64,000 bases of DNA from Pollutibacter soli (GCA_029269725.1 JARJHS010000001.1:496001-560000); one strand, 5' to 3'. Shown: positions 44,333 through 53,903, numbered from the stretch's first letter. The notes: generated by a model from the letters alone, not told the origin. A program made the numbers and translations.

Positions 44333-46168
44333 TTACCAGCCGATTCCATAGTCTTCACCATGATTACTCGAACCACCCCAGAAACTACCGTGTTTCCAGT
44401 CGAAATAAATAGCATTGATTGGTCCGGAAGTACGGTCTTCAAAAGTCAGTTTGTATCCCATTTTACGGAGTTCTTTCCTGATCCAATCAGGGGTGGCAGA
44501 CTGCAACAATAATGATCCTGGTTTTGGTTTGCGATCGTTACCGCCAAGGGATAACCGAAGCTGGTCGGTGTTGATATTTGGTGCTTCAACAGCTTCCTGT
44601 ACATTCATTCCGAATTCAACCATATTCAGGAAAAACTGCAACAGGTTCTGATCCTGTGTATCTCCGCCCTGAACAGCAAATGACAAATAAGGTTTGCCAT
44701 CTTTCATTGCCATCGTTGGCGTTAATGTAACCCTGGGTTGTTTACCTGGCTCAACGACATTAAAGGGGTTTTCAGATGAATCCAATACAAAACTCTGCAT
44801 ACGCTGGCTCATTCCGATTCCTGTTCTTCCGGCAATAGTAGCCGGCAACCAGCCGCCGCTGGGCGTTATCGACACCACCCAACCTTCTTTATCAGCAGCT
44901 TCAACAGAAGTTGTTCCCAGGCGAAGCTGTTCTCTCCATTCATCACTTAAAGGCGTAACCGAAGCGACACCCCATTTGCTCAGGTAGTTGGAGTATGGAT
45001 TTGTTTTCCCTTCGAAGGGATAAGGATCGCCGGGTCCGGCTTTTTCATCATTGGCTTCCGGATTGATTTGTTTTGCTCTCTCTTTGGCATATTCTTTTGA
45101 TAGCAATCCCTTCATCGGTTCTTCCGGAGAAAATGCCGGATCTCCATAATAAAAATCGCGATCAGCAAAACTGAGTTGCATGGCCTGTGCAACAGTGTTG
45201 ATATACCTCGCACTGTTATAACCCATCGATTTCAGATCAAAATTTTCAAGAATATTCAGCGCCTGCAACATCATCGGCCCCTGTGTCCACTGCGAAAGTT
45301 TGTACACATCAATTCCTTTATAATTTACTTTCAATGGCTCTTCAGTCTTCACTTTCCATTTTGCAAGATCTTCTTCTGTGAACAGACCTCCCTGTTCTCT
45401 AGCGCCTCTAACGATTTCTTTCGCAATATCTCCCTTATAGAAACGATCCATCGCAGCATAAATAGCGTCTTTCCTGCTTTTTCCTTTTTTCAATGCCTGT
45501 TGTTCTGCCTCTACCATTTTAGAAAGCGTTTGTAACAAATCAAGCTGTTTGAAAATCTCACCTGCTTCTGGTGCTTCTCTTTTTTCACCGGGATGTGTAA
45601 GAAAAACTGCTTTTGAATACGGCCATTCTTTGATCCTTGCTTTTCCTCTTTCAATCGCATTTGCTGTCTGCGCTTCAATCGGATATCCTTCTGCCAGCTG
45701 CATTGCAGGCGCAAGGACTTCTTTCAGACTCTTTGTTCCAAACTCAGCAAGCATATAGCAAAGTCCGCCTGGTGTGCCCGGGGTAACGGCTGCCAGTGGT
45801 CCATATTCAGGAGGATAGTTGAGCCCTTTTCCTTTGAAAAATGCTGGAGTCGCACCAGTAGGCGCCACTCCGAGTGCATTAATACCAATAACTTTTCCTG
45901 TCTTCGGATTGTAAATCAGTGCCTGGGTTTCACCTCCCCAACTTAGTACATCCCACATGGTGCAGGTAGCAGCGAGCATCGCACAGGCCGCATCGACTGC
46001 ATTACCTCCCTGGTTAAAAATCGTAGCACCTGCTGTTGCAGCAAGAGGCTTACCGGTGATCGCCATCCAGTGTTTTCCATGCAATACTGGCTTCTGTGTC
46101 GGTTGCGAATGAACAGTGAGCATCGCAGCAGAAAAACAAAACAGGAGAAACAGATTTCTAATCTTCAT
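44333..46168 (-). CDS. ggt: Gamma-glutamyltransferase family protein
   Basis: A secreted N-terminal nucleophile hydrolase, 611 residues, with a signal peptide (LFLLFCFSAAMLTVHS). It would cleave gamma-glutamyl bonds, for example in glutathione, or act on gamma-glutamyl amides. The autoprocessing site is in LGTTSVEAADKEGWVVS, with Thr419 as the likely new N-terminus of the small subunit. The N-terminal half shows GGNAVDAACAMLAATCTMWDVLSWGGE and AAVTPGTPGGLCYML. The C-terminal PSGGWLPATIAGRTGIGMSQRM replaces the usual oxyanion loop sequence, so it may be a non-glutathione relative. It follows the kelch/malectin gene after a strong terminator. Confidence 0.85.
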   Translation of the reverse strand: MKIRNLFLLFCFSAAMLTVHSQPTQKPVLHGKHWMAITGKPLAATAGATIFNQGGNAVDAACAMLAATCTMWDVLSWGGETQALIYNPKTGKVIGINALGVAPTGATPAFFKGKGLNYPPEYGPLAAVTPGTPGGLCYMLAEFGTKSLKEVLAPAMQLAEGYPIEAQTANAIERGKARIKEWPYSKAVFLTHPGEKREAPEAGEIFKQLDLLQTLSKMVEAEQQALKKGKSRKDAIYAAMDRFYKGDIAKEIVRGAREQGGLFTEEDLAKWKVKTEEPLKVNYKGIDVYKLSQWTQGPMMLQALNILENFDLKSMGYNSARYINTVAQAMQLSFADRDFYYGDPAFSPEEPMKGLLSKEYAKERAKQINPEANDEKAGPGDPYPFEGKTNPYSNYLSKWGVASVTPLSDEWREQLRLGTTSVEAADKEGWVVSITPSGGWLPATIAGRTGIGMSQRMQSFVLDSSENPFNVVEPGKQPRVTLTPTMAMKDGKPYLSFAVQGGDTQDQNLLQFFLNMVEFGMNVQEAVEAPNINTDQLRLSLGGNDRKPKPGSLLLQSATPDWIRKELRKMGYKLTFEDRTSGPINAIYFDWKHGSFWGGSSNHGEDYGIGW

Positions 46169-46233
46169 GCAAAGTTCTATTGTAAAAAAGTTGAATAAAT
46201 GCAGTGTGTACTAACTGCAATTTAAAAGAAAAA

Positions 46234-46273
46234 AACTCCCGTTCCTCGTGAAAAATACTGAGAAACGGGAGTT
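46234..46273 (-). terminator. Terminator-like stem between the kelch protein and ggt
   Basis: AACTCCCGTT (46234-46243) pairs perfectly with AACGGGAGTT (46264-46273). A run of A before the left arm becomes a U tract on the minus strand, so it can end transcription of the kelch/malectin gene. Confidence 0.65.
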
Positions 46274-46290
46274 GCAAATGTCGAACTTCG

Positions 46291-46326
46291 CCAGATGTCC
46301 GATACTTGCAAGTATCGGACATCTGG
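46291..46326. repeat. 36-bp perfect palindrome after the kelch gene
   Basis: CCAGATGTCCGATACTTG (46291-46308) is followed directly by its exact reverse complement (46309-46326). It begins 6 nt past the stop codon on the minus strand. It would form an 18-bp stem or cruciform with almost no loop. Confidence 0.8.
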
Positions 46327-46332
46327 GGGTTT

Positions 46333-49185
46333 TCAGAGTTTCATTACTTTTCTGACTATTTTGTCTCTGCCCTGGATGACATGTATATAATAAACTCCTT
46401 TCGGATAATTGTCACCGAGATAAAAATTAGTACCAGGCACTATGCCGGATTTTGACTCAATTACTTTTCCCTGGAAATCCACCACCTGCAGGTTCATTTT
46501 TTCAGAAGTGTTTCCGGTAAGCCGGATATTGAAGTTTGTAATTGCAGGATTAGGCGTAACCTTCATATCAAACCCGCCAGTTTCAGGATTAATCCGGAAT
46601 GATGGATTTTCAACATATCCGTTCACCTGGCTTTGTGTTAAAGATGAAGACATTGTTCTCGCAGAGGAAGCATCATTGATAACAGAAAAATTAATCGTGA
46701 TCGGCGTTTGTGCCACACCGTTAATATAGGTGGTTGATTTGAGCGTATAACTTCCTACGACAATTGTCCAGTTATTATAGTCGCCATTATTATCCCCGAA
46801 TAATGCATACGGAGCCACAGATTCAGAACTGCTGTAGCTCTGTTTTCCACTGAGAACAAACTCAACTTTAGTTATTGATGCGCCACCTGAAGCATTCAAC
46901 CTCACATTTACCGAAGAAGAAGGTATGGATGCAAGATTGATTACTGTCCCGTTATTGAGAGTGAACAGGTCGTTATCCTCTGCTGCATTAACCAATGTAA
47001 GACCTGCGGCAGGTTGAGTGTTTCCTCCATTATCTGGATTCACTGTTACATTAACCACATCAGATGCGCTTTTTGCATTATCATTATCCGTGACGATCAA
47101 ACTGAATGAATAAGTACCTTCTTTTAATTTACTGATCGTTGGAGCTGCAACGGTTTTACTACTGAAAGTAGCAGTACTGGGTCCGCTCACCTGCGTCCAG
47201 GTATAAGCTGATATTGTTCCATCAGCATCGGTACCTGTACCATTTAATACCGTTGAGTTTGCAGGGAGTGTTATTGTTTTGTCAGCACCTGCATTTGCTT
47301 TTGGTGCAGCATTGGAAGGTGTTTCTCCTGTCCCTTCACTCACAATTTCAATTCCTGAAACTTTTGCATTATCCTTTACCGATGTAAACTGAATATTCAA
47401 AGTACCATCTGTTACTGTGATACCAGGGAATTCTTTTACGATCATTGTATTTTGCCCACCCTCGGCAAAAATATCATAGTTGGACAATGTCCCTTTACCG
47501 TTTTCTATATTCACATTGAACAATCGGTTATCAGCTGAAGTGAAGAATATTTCAGCAAAATGTAGTTTTACCGTGTATGAACCGGAAGATACCGGTATCG
47601 CATAACTGAAATTTCCATAACGCTCCGTTTGATATACCGCATCGCTGTTCGTTCCATTTATGGCACTTCCTGTCGAATAGCCAGATCCGCCACTGAAATT
47701 TCTGTCAGCAACCCAGGCCTGGCTTCCATAAGTAACCGCATTTCCACCGCTATTGATGTACAGGCTGAAAGCCGGTGCCGATCCCGGATCGGTGACAGTC
47801 GCAGTAAATGCATCCTGCACATATGCACCTGCAGCGTCAGTGGCGCGGATGGTAATGGTTGAACTACCCACCGCATTGGGAACATATCGGACTGTTACTG
47901 TTGTTCCGGAAACCGAAACTCCGGATACCACTGCGGTATTCGTATTTCCGGTAACGCTGTATGTCAGATTGGAAGCCCCTCCATCATCATTAAAAACTCC
48001 GGATAGCGGCACCATACTTGATACCGTATTTTTTGTTACAGAAACATTCGCTATTTCATTGCTGATATAAGGACTTTGATTTCCGGTTTCAGCAACGGTA
48101 TATACTTCCTGTGTATTTACTTCATTTCCATTCACCATCCCATTGACGATATAAATTTTTCCATTATAAGCAACACCACCGGGTCCATTTCTGCCCTGCA
48201 ACGTGTTGGCCAGAGAGCGCCATGCGCCGGTATTGGGATTGAAAACCTGTACTTCTCTGTGGTATCCGTTCGTTCCGCTTTCACCACAAATAACATAGAG
48301 TTCGTTATTGAGAGCAACAGTGGCAGTACCGGCACGGGTTGTAGGAATATTTGATGAAGATGGGAGAGTGGTCCAGCTTTGGCTTGCAAAATTATATACG
48401 TCCACAGTCGGCTCTGTTGGTTCGTAAGTACTGGTTGGATAGTTAGATCTTCTGCCTGCGGCAACATACATTTTACCGTTGATTACCTGGGCCTGAAAAT
48501 GGTCACGTGCATGCGGCGCATCTCCCAATGTTGTCCATGCATTTGTTGCAGGATTAAATTCATCGAGATAACTAACCCAACCACTCATGTGGCCAACTTT
48601 GGCACCTCCTACGATATATATTTTGTTATTATAAGCAACTGCACCTGCAGCACCGCGTCTTCTTGCTGAAGGAATCTGGTTGGCAAGTACAGACCAGCTG
48701 TTAGAAGAGATATCATATATGTAAATATCACCTACAGGTGTTTCATCCGGAAATCCACCCGTAAAAGCGCAAATGACATATATCTTTCCATTGTAGTATA
48801 CACCCTGGAAATGGTGAATTTCCCTGTTGTTTGGAAAGTTGGCTTTCTGTGTCCATTTATTTGTTGCGGGATCATACATATAGGTGCCTGGATTTCCTCG
48901 GCCACCTAAAAGGAAAAATTTACCATTTGCCTCGACATAACTGCATTCATGTCTTGCGGTCGGATTACTACCGTCAGAAGTATATACATATTCCCAGTTT
49001 CCGATTGCAGCCTTCATTCTGCTGCTAAACCCGAAGTATAGGCTATATGGGTCAACATGATTTTTTGATGAAGCTGCTGAAGGAATAAGATAGATCAGGA
49101 AAAATACAAAAGAGAGTAAAATTGAATCATAGTTTATTACCTGGCGTTGGATCCGGACGCTACCGGATACGGTTAAACGGTTCAT
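46333..49185 (-). CDS. Large secreted kelch/malectin/PKD protein with type IX sorting domain
   Basis: A 950-residue surface protein. In order: a signal-like hydrophobic segment at 22-38; a kelch propeller at about 50-365 (YVEANGKFFLLGGRGNPG, YNNKIYIVGGAKVG, INGKMYVAAGRR); an Ig/cadherin-like domain to about 470; a malectin-like domain at about 475-620 (YINSGGNAVTYGSQAWVADRNFSGG, YTVKLHFAEIFF); a PKD domain at about 625-720 (PKANAGADKTITLPANSTVLNGTGTDADG); another beta-sandwich; and a T9SS C-terminal domain (KVTPNPAITNFNIRL ending DKIVRKVMKL). It probably binds glycans at the cell surface. There is no visible catalytic domain. Confidence 0.87.
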   Translation of the reverse strand: MNRLTVSGSVRIQRQVINYDSILLSFVFFLIYLIPSAASSKNHVDPYSLYFGFSSRMKAAIGNWEYVYTSDGSNPTARHECSYVEANGKFFLLGGRGNPGTYMYDPATNKWTQKANFPNNREIHHFQGVYYNGKIYVICAFTGGFPDETPVGDIYIYDISSNSWSVLANQIPSARRRGAAGAVAYNNKIYIVGGAKVGHMSGWVSYLDEFNPATNAWTTLGDAPHARDHFQAQVINGKMYVAAGRRSNYPTSTYEPTEPTVDVYNFASQSWTTLPSSSNIPTTRAGTATVALNNELYVICGESGTNGYHREVQVFNPNTGAWRSLANTLQGRNGPGGVAYNGKIYIVNGMVNGNEVNTQEVYTVAETGNQSPYISNEIANVSVTKNTVSSMVPLSGVFNDDGGASNLTYSVTGNTNTAVVSGVSVSGTTVTVRYVPNAVGSSTITIRATDAAGAYVQDAFTATVTDPGSAPAFSLYINSGGNAVTYGSQAWVADRNFSGGSGYSTGSAINGTNSDAVYQTERYGNFSYAIPVSSGSYTVKLHFAEIFFTSADNRLFNVNIENGKGTLSNYDIFAEGGQNTMIVKEFPGITVTDGTLNIQFTSVKDNAKVSGIEIVSEGTGETPSNAAPKANAGADKTITLPANSTVLNGTGTDADGTISAYTWTQVSGPSTATFSSKTVAAPTISKLKEGTYSFSLIVTDNDNAKSASDVVNVTVNPDNGGNTQPAAGLTLVNAAEDNDLFTLNNGTVINLASIPSSSVNVRLNASGGASITKVEFVLSGKQSYSSSESVAPYALFGDNNGDYNNWTIVVGSYTLKSTTYINGVAQTPITINFSVINDASSARTMSSSLTQSQVNGYVENPSFRINPETGGFDMKVTPNPAITNFNIRLTGNTSEKMNLQVVDFQGKVIESKSGIVPGTNFYLGDNYPKGVYYIHVIQGRDKIVRKVMKL

Positions 49186-50085
49186 GAATATTGATTTATT
49201 AGAAGTGAATGTTTGCTGGTCAACAGATATGTTTCAATGGCTACGGATTCACACATCACCAATATGCATTGTGTATGTGTTTGCAATTATCAAACCTCAC
49301 GACAGAAAGAATTACCCGAATGCATCTGAAACCCATTTTTATTTACGTTTTCATTTCTATCATTCAAGTCACATACTTGATTGTGAATGATTTTCGATTT
49401 GAGTTTATAGTGTTTTCAAAGACATTGAAATATATATTCCTGGTAAAAATGAAATAAAAAAAATGTGGAATTTCATCTCAGGTTGTAGACTCCAGTATAC
49501 TCAAACTGATTATTTAAAAAACTATATTCGCCTGTACGATACCGTTAGTTAAATATGCGTGACAATTAGCATCCGAATGATATTCGGACATAGAGCAGTT
49601 TTCACCAGCAAATGACCGGAACCGCGATAATATCAATTAAATTTCTCTAAGGAATGGAAACGGGGAAAAACATCAGCCTGAAACAGATGATGGAGAGGTT
49701 TGCACTGGAACTGCTGAATGCACAGCATACCGGGTTTACCAGGTTAGCGGGATAGTCAATCATTAAAAAAGCAGTTCAGCAGAACTGTGGTTAATTCGCA
49801 AATTGACTTTCCATTTCATCAGTTACGCATAAACCATACCAACTTTGGCTGACTATTATTTTTCTGAGTCGTAATAAAATTCTTTACTAAAAAAATCCTG
49901 GCTGACAACCTTCAGGAAATGAATAACCAGAGCGGATGGTCTGAACTTATCAGTAGTATTGTCCACCAATATCCACATTTTTCAGAGTTTAAACGGGACC
50001 GACTAACTCGCGTCCATCATTACAGTCTTCTCTTGCCGATGTGCCTTATTTAAAAAATTAGATAGCTTCAGCAAAAATCTTTCCG
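49186..50085. other. 900-bp interval without a convincing gene
   Basis: Only short reading frames are seen. Two look slightly better than chance: 49654-49755 (33 codons, AAGGA just before ATG, product starts METGKNISLKQMMERFALELL) and 49919-50053 (44 codons, starts MNNQSGWSELISSIVHQYPHF). They are in different frames and neither matches a family I recognise. A small CAGTTC/GAACTG hairpin lies just after the first. The interval may hold decayed coding sequence plus the divergent upstream regions of the flanking genes. Confidence 0.4.
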
Positions 50086-51342
50086 GTGAAATATATTTTT
50101 TTCTTCTTCGGTTGCTGCATGACTTTCCTGCTTTTTGCCTGTGTTTCTGATGTGAAAAAACCAGGTGGAGATGTGATTAATCGTCAGCAGGGAACATATG
50201 GATACGATAAGAATTTTCTCATCCAGCGCGGGAAAAAACTGGTGGAGCTTTCTTCTGGTGATGGAGAATCACGTGTGTTGATTTCTCCCGAATACCAGGG
50301 ACGGGTATTCACAAGTACTGCAACAGGTGATACAGGTTTGAGTTTTGGCTGGCTGAATTATAAACTTTTGGAAAGCGCCGGAAAAAGTAATCAATTTAAC
50401 CCCGTGGGAGGTGAAGAACGTTTCTGGATGGGGCCCGAAGGTGGACAATATTCGATCTATTTCAAAAACAATGACTCGTTTATTTTTCGCAATTGGCGGG
50501 TGCCATCGTTCATTGATATTGATCCATACGAAGTTCTGTCAAAAGATAGCTTTTCTGTTACCGTATTTAAGCATGCGGAATTTAAGAATTACTCCGGAGA
50601 AAATTTCAGCATCGACATAACGCGGAAGGTTCAGCTACTGGAGACAAAAGATATCAATAGGTTGTTACATTCAGATATTTCTTCGGATGTAAAATCGGTT
50701 GCCTACACAACAGTAAACACTATTGCAAATGTTGGTAGAAACGATTGGGGGAGCGATAGAGGGTTGCTGTCAGTGTGGCTTCTCGGGATGTTTACTCCTT
50801 CACCGGAAACTTTTGTAATGATTCCGTTCCGATCCGGCGCGGGGTCCAGGGCTTCGATTACTGATGACTATTTTGGCAGCATTCCTGGTAATCGGCTGTT
50901 CGTCTCAGATAGTTCGTTGGTTTTTTTATGTGATGGAAAATTCAGATCGAAAATTGGTGTGAGTCCGGTCGTTGCAAAAAATATCGCTGCCGCATTTGAT
51001 TTTAAAAATTTAGTATTGACAGTCGTTATACCCGAAGTGAATCATGACGCGCCTTATGTAAATAGTAAATGGGAAATGCAGAAGGAGCCTTACAGCGGAG
51101 ATGCGGTTAATGCATACAATGATGGTCCGCTGGGCGATGGTTCACAAATGGGACCATTCTTCGAGATCGAATCTTCTTCTCCAGCACTAAATCTGAAACA
51201 AAATCAGTCAGCATCTTATACGCAGACTACATGTCATTTCCAGGGAAACTATGAAAGTCTTCGACAATTATCCATCAAATTGACCGGAATCGATCCGGGT
51301 TCAATACAATCGGATCCGCGATTTCGATCATCTGCGCAATAG
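50086..51342 (+). CDS. DUF6786-like lipoprotein
   Basis: A 418-residue predicted lipoprotein with a GTG start (MKYIFFFFGCCMTFLLFACV; Cys19 in the lipobox LFAC). The mature protein is beta-rich, with VLISPEYQGRVFTSTATGDTGLSFGWLNYKLLE and GGEERFWMGPEGGQYSIYF, the pattern of DUF6786, which has a galactose-mutarotase-like fold. That fold hints at carbohydrate binding but no catalytic residues are assignable. Its last 15 nt overlap the 3' end of the convergent MobA-like gene. Confidence 0.72.
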   Translation: MKYIFFFFGCCMTFLLFACVSDVKKPGGDVINRQQGTYGYDKNFLIQRGKKLVELSSGDGESRVLISPEYQGRVFTSTATGDTGLSFGWLNYKLLESAGKSNQFNPVGGEERFWMGPEGGQYSIYFKNNDSFIFRNWRVPSFIDIDPYEVLSKDSFSVTVFKHAEFKNYSGENFSIDITRKVQLLETKDINRLLHSDISSDVKSVAYTTVNTIANVGRNDWGSDRGLLSVWLLGMFTPSPETFVMIPFRSGAGSRASITDDYFGSIPGNRLFVSDSSLVFLCDGKFRSKIGVSPVVAKNIAAAFDFKNLVLTVVIPEVNHDAPYVNSKWEMQKEPYSGDAVNAYNDGPLGDGSQMGPFFEIESSSPALNLKQNQSASYTQTTCHFQGNYESLRQLSIKLTGIDPGSIQSDPRFRSSAQ

Positions 51343-51963
51343 ACCAGGAGATGTAGTGGTACCGGAATTTTTGGGAGGAATAAACATTGAAAAACTGTTG
51401 CTTAAAGGTTCATTTCTATTGAATGAATGAATTGAAATGTCTGAGGGCAGGATAAATTTTATCGCATCGATTTTTTCAAGAAACTCCGATGCAGAAAAAA
51501 TTCCGTCTGCAATACTTTTTTCAACATCATATTTTGATTCCGGCGGATAATAGGCGATCAATGGTTGAAATGAAACTTTTACTGGATCGAATATTGCAAT
51601 TGGTTTGGATGGATCAATAGCAGCATAAAAATCTCCCAGCTCTTTCCTTGTCAGATCAGGGAAGCACGTACCTGTTACGAGCAATCCGGACCCCGGATTT
51701 TGTTTGAAAAATTCATTTACCACCGGAAGGTATTCCAACGTATTTTCTTTTTTCACAACAATACTTGGGTAATAGGAAAAGATCCTGTTCTTCTGAATTT
51801 TGTCGCAAACAATAAAAACCTTTTCGCAAATTTCACTGAGGAGATCGAATACAAAATACAACTGTGGCTTACCGTGATGCCTGAGCCAGGCGGCATCTTC
51901 TGAAAACGGCTCGTTGGATACTCCCGTTAATACCAGGCCGAATGTTCTTGCTTTTTCTGTCAT
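51328..51963 (-). CDS. MobA-like nucleotidyltransferase with degenerate active site
   Basis: A 211-residue protein of the MobA/NTP-transferase fold (molybdenum cofactor guanylyltransferase-like). The family N-terminus LAGGxSxRMGxDK is replaced by LVLTGVSNEPFSEDAAWLRHHGKPQLYFVFDLL. The downstream HGKPQ and the strand KVFIVCD match well, but the GG, Arg and catalytic Lys are lost. It may be a pseudoenzyme or have another role. No molybdenum cofactor gene is nearby. It converges on and overlaps the DUF6786-like gene by 15 nt. Confidence 0.62.
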   Translation of the reverse strand: MTEKARTFGLVLTGVSNEPFSEDAAWLRHHGKPQLYFVFDLLSEICEKVFIVCDKIQKNRIFSYYPSIVVKKENTLEYLPVVNEFFKQNPGSGLLVTGTCFPDLTRKELGDFYAAIDPSKPIAIFDPVKVSFQPLIAYYPPESKYDVEKSIADGIFSASEFLEKIDAIKFILPSDISIHSFNRNEPLSNSFSMFIPPKNSGTTTSPGLLRR

Positions 51964-52089
51964 TTAGGTTTGGGTTGAATTCACAGATCGCAATCGGCTC
52001 TGGTAATTTACAAAATCTTTCAGTTCAGGAAATAAAAAACAGCAAAAATCAGACTTAGGCTGATGAAAACTAATAGCAAACAAATCATC

Positions 52090-52135
52090 TTTGAATGGGC
52101 CTGCTGAGGTTCAATACTTTGTAATACATTTAAAC
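52090..52135 (+). promoter_or_regulatory. Promoter with GntR-type operator before the esterase/lactonase fusion
   Basis: TTTG (52090-52093), a 21-nt spacer and TACTTTG (52115-52121) resemble a Bacteroidota promoter. The 18-mer TTTGTAATACATTTAAAC (52118-52135) differs at one base from the one before the regulator gene 33 kb away. It lies 13 nt before the ATG. Confidence 0.6.
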
Positions 52136-52148
52136 TCCATAGAAAAAT

Positions 52149-53903
52149 ATGCCAATGAGAAAAGTATTCTGCGTTCTGTTTTGTTTCCGTGTCCTTCTAT
52201 CATCAGCACAAACCAAAACCGAAACTTACCCGGAAGATCCGGCATCGGTAGTGCATGCTGATGTACCGAAAGGAGAGGTGTTGAAATTCACATTTGATTC
52301 CTCAAAGTTTTTCCCCGGGACTACCCGGGAATATTGGGTATATATCCCGGCACAATACAAAGCAGATCAACCTGCATGCGTGTACGTAAACCAGGACGGC
52401 ATTCAATGGAATGCGCCTGTCGTCATGGACAACCTTATTCACAGGAAGGAAATGCCGGTTACTATTGGCGTTTTTGTGATGCATGGAAAGGTTAAGGCAG
52501 TAAACGGAACTGCATTAGATCGTTTCAACAGAAGCTATGAATATGATGGGTTGGGTGATAACTATGCGCGTTTTCTTCTTGAAGAATTACTTCCGGAAGT
52601 GGAAAAGAAAAAGGCTACAGACGGCAGGGCAATACGCCTTTCAAAAAACGGCAATGATCGGGCGATTGGCGGATCCAGCAGTGGTGCTGTCTGCGCCTTT
52701 ACGGCCGCCTGGGAGCGTCCGGATGCGTTCTCGAGAGTGTTTAGCGCTATTGGTACCTATGTTGGATTGCGCGGAGCAGATCGGTATCCCACACTTATCA
52801 GGAAAACAGAACCGAAACCTATTCGTGTTTTTTTACAGGATGGAACAAACGATTTAAATATATACGCCGGGGATTGGTGGAAGGCAAATGAAATGATGGA
52901 AAGAGCACTTGTATTTGCAGGTTATGAAGTCAATCATGTTTGGGGAGAGGGCGCCCATAACGGTGCACATGGAAAAGCGGTTTTCCCGGATGCGATGCGT
53001 TGGTTATGGAAAGACTGGCCAAGGCCGGTTCAGAAAGGAAAATCACAAAATGCTTTTCTGCAACAGGTTATTTTAGAAAATGAAGGCTGGGAGCTGGTAG
53101 GCGAGGGATACGGTTTCACAGAAGGAACAATCGCAGATAAGAATGGTGTTTTTTTCTTCCAGGATATACCCGCATCAAAAACCTATAAAGTGATTGAAAA
53201 TGGGCAACCGGTTGTAATCAATTCAGCTTCGGACAAATCCAGCGGAACTGCATTTGCACCTGATGGTTCACGCGTAGAAACAGCAGGAGGTACAAAACAA
53301 GTCATCAGGTATACAACAGACGGCAAACGGGTGATCGTTTCCGATAGTCTTTCCGGAAATGATATTGCAATTGCTGTGAATGGTAATATGTACATCACTT
53401 CACCGGATGGTATTCAGAATCCCGGGAGGTTATTTCTGATAAAACCTGGTGGTACTAAAATCGAAGTTGATAAAGGATTGAGATTTCCAAACGGACTCAC
53501 ACTTTCGCCGGATCAGACTCAATTATATGTCACAGAATCAGCTTCACACTGGGTTTGGGTATACAGCATCCTTCCGGATGGAACGCTTGCAAACAAGCAG
53601 AAGTATGGTTGGTTACATGTAGCAGATGCAGATGAAAATGCATGGTCTGATGGACTTAAATGCGATACTGCCGGACGGGTATGGGTTACTACACGAACAG
53701 GAGTACAGATTATGGACCAGACCGGAAGAGTTAATGCGATTCTGCCATTTCCATGGAAGACGCCGTCCAATCTTTGCTTCGGAGGAAAGGACAGGAATAT
53801 CCTGTATGTTACCTGTGTTGATAAAGTTTATCGTCGCAAATTCAACACTAAAGGAAGTGATCTGTTTTCCAATCCTACCAAACCACAGCCGCCGCGATTA
53901 TAA
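52149..53903 (+). CDS. Carbohydrate-esterase/SMP-30 lactonase fusion
   Basis: A secreted 584-residue two-domain protein. The signal peptide ends near LLSSAQ. Residues about 30-295 form an esterase of the enterochelin-esterase/CE1 type, with nucleophile Ser in GGSSSGAVCAF and His in GEGAHNGAHG. Residues about 300-575 are an SMP-30/gluconolactonase propeller (GYGFTEGTIADKNGVFFFQD, RFPNGLTLSPDQTQLYVTES, NAWSDGLKCDTAGRVWV), with metal-binding Glu, Asn and Asp positions visible. It could remove acyl groups from a sugar and open a lactone. A promoter/operator shared with the GntR gene links it to the island. Confidence 0.85.
   Translation: MPMRKVFCVLFCFRVLLSSAQTKTETYPEDPASVVHADVPKGEVLKFTFDSSKFFPGTTREYWVYIPAQYKADQPACVYVNQDGIQWNAPVVMDNLIHRKEMPVTIGVFVMHGKVKAVNGTALDRFNRSYEYDGLGDNYARFLLEELLPEVEKKKATDGRAIRLSKNGNDRAIGGSSSGAVCAFTAAWERPDAFSRVFSAIGTYVGLRGADRYPTLIRKTEPKPIRVFLQDGTNDLNIYAGDWWKANEMMERALVFAGYEVNHVWGEGAHNGAHGKAVFPDAMRWLWKDWPRPVQKGKSQNAFLQQVILENEGWELVGEGYGFTEGTIADKNGVFFFQDIPASKTYKVIENGQPVVINSASDKSSGTAFAPDGSRVETAGGTKQVIRYTTDGKRVIVSDSLSGNDIAIAVNGNMYITSPDGIQNPGRLFLIKPGGTKIEVDKGLRFPNGLTLSPDQTQLYVTESASHWVWVYSILPDGTLANKQKYGWLHVADADENAWSDGLKCDTAGRVWVTTRTGVQIMDQTGRVNAILPFPWKTPSNLCFGGKDRNILYVTCVDKVYRRKFNTKGSDLFSNPTKPQPPRL

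Noticed and set aside
49184-49457. Small plus-strand proteins of 68 and 82 codons
   Set aside because: They overlap each other in different frames, lack a ribosome site and show no recognisable pattern.
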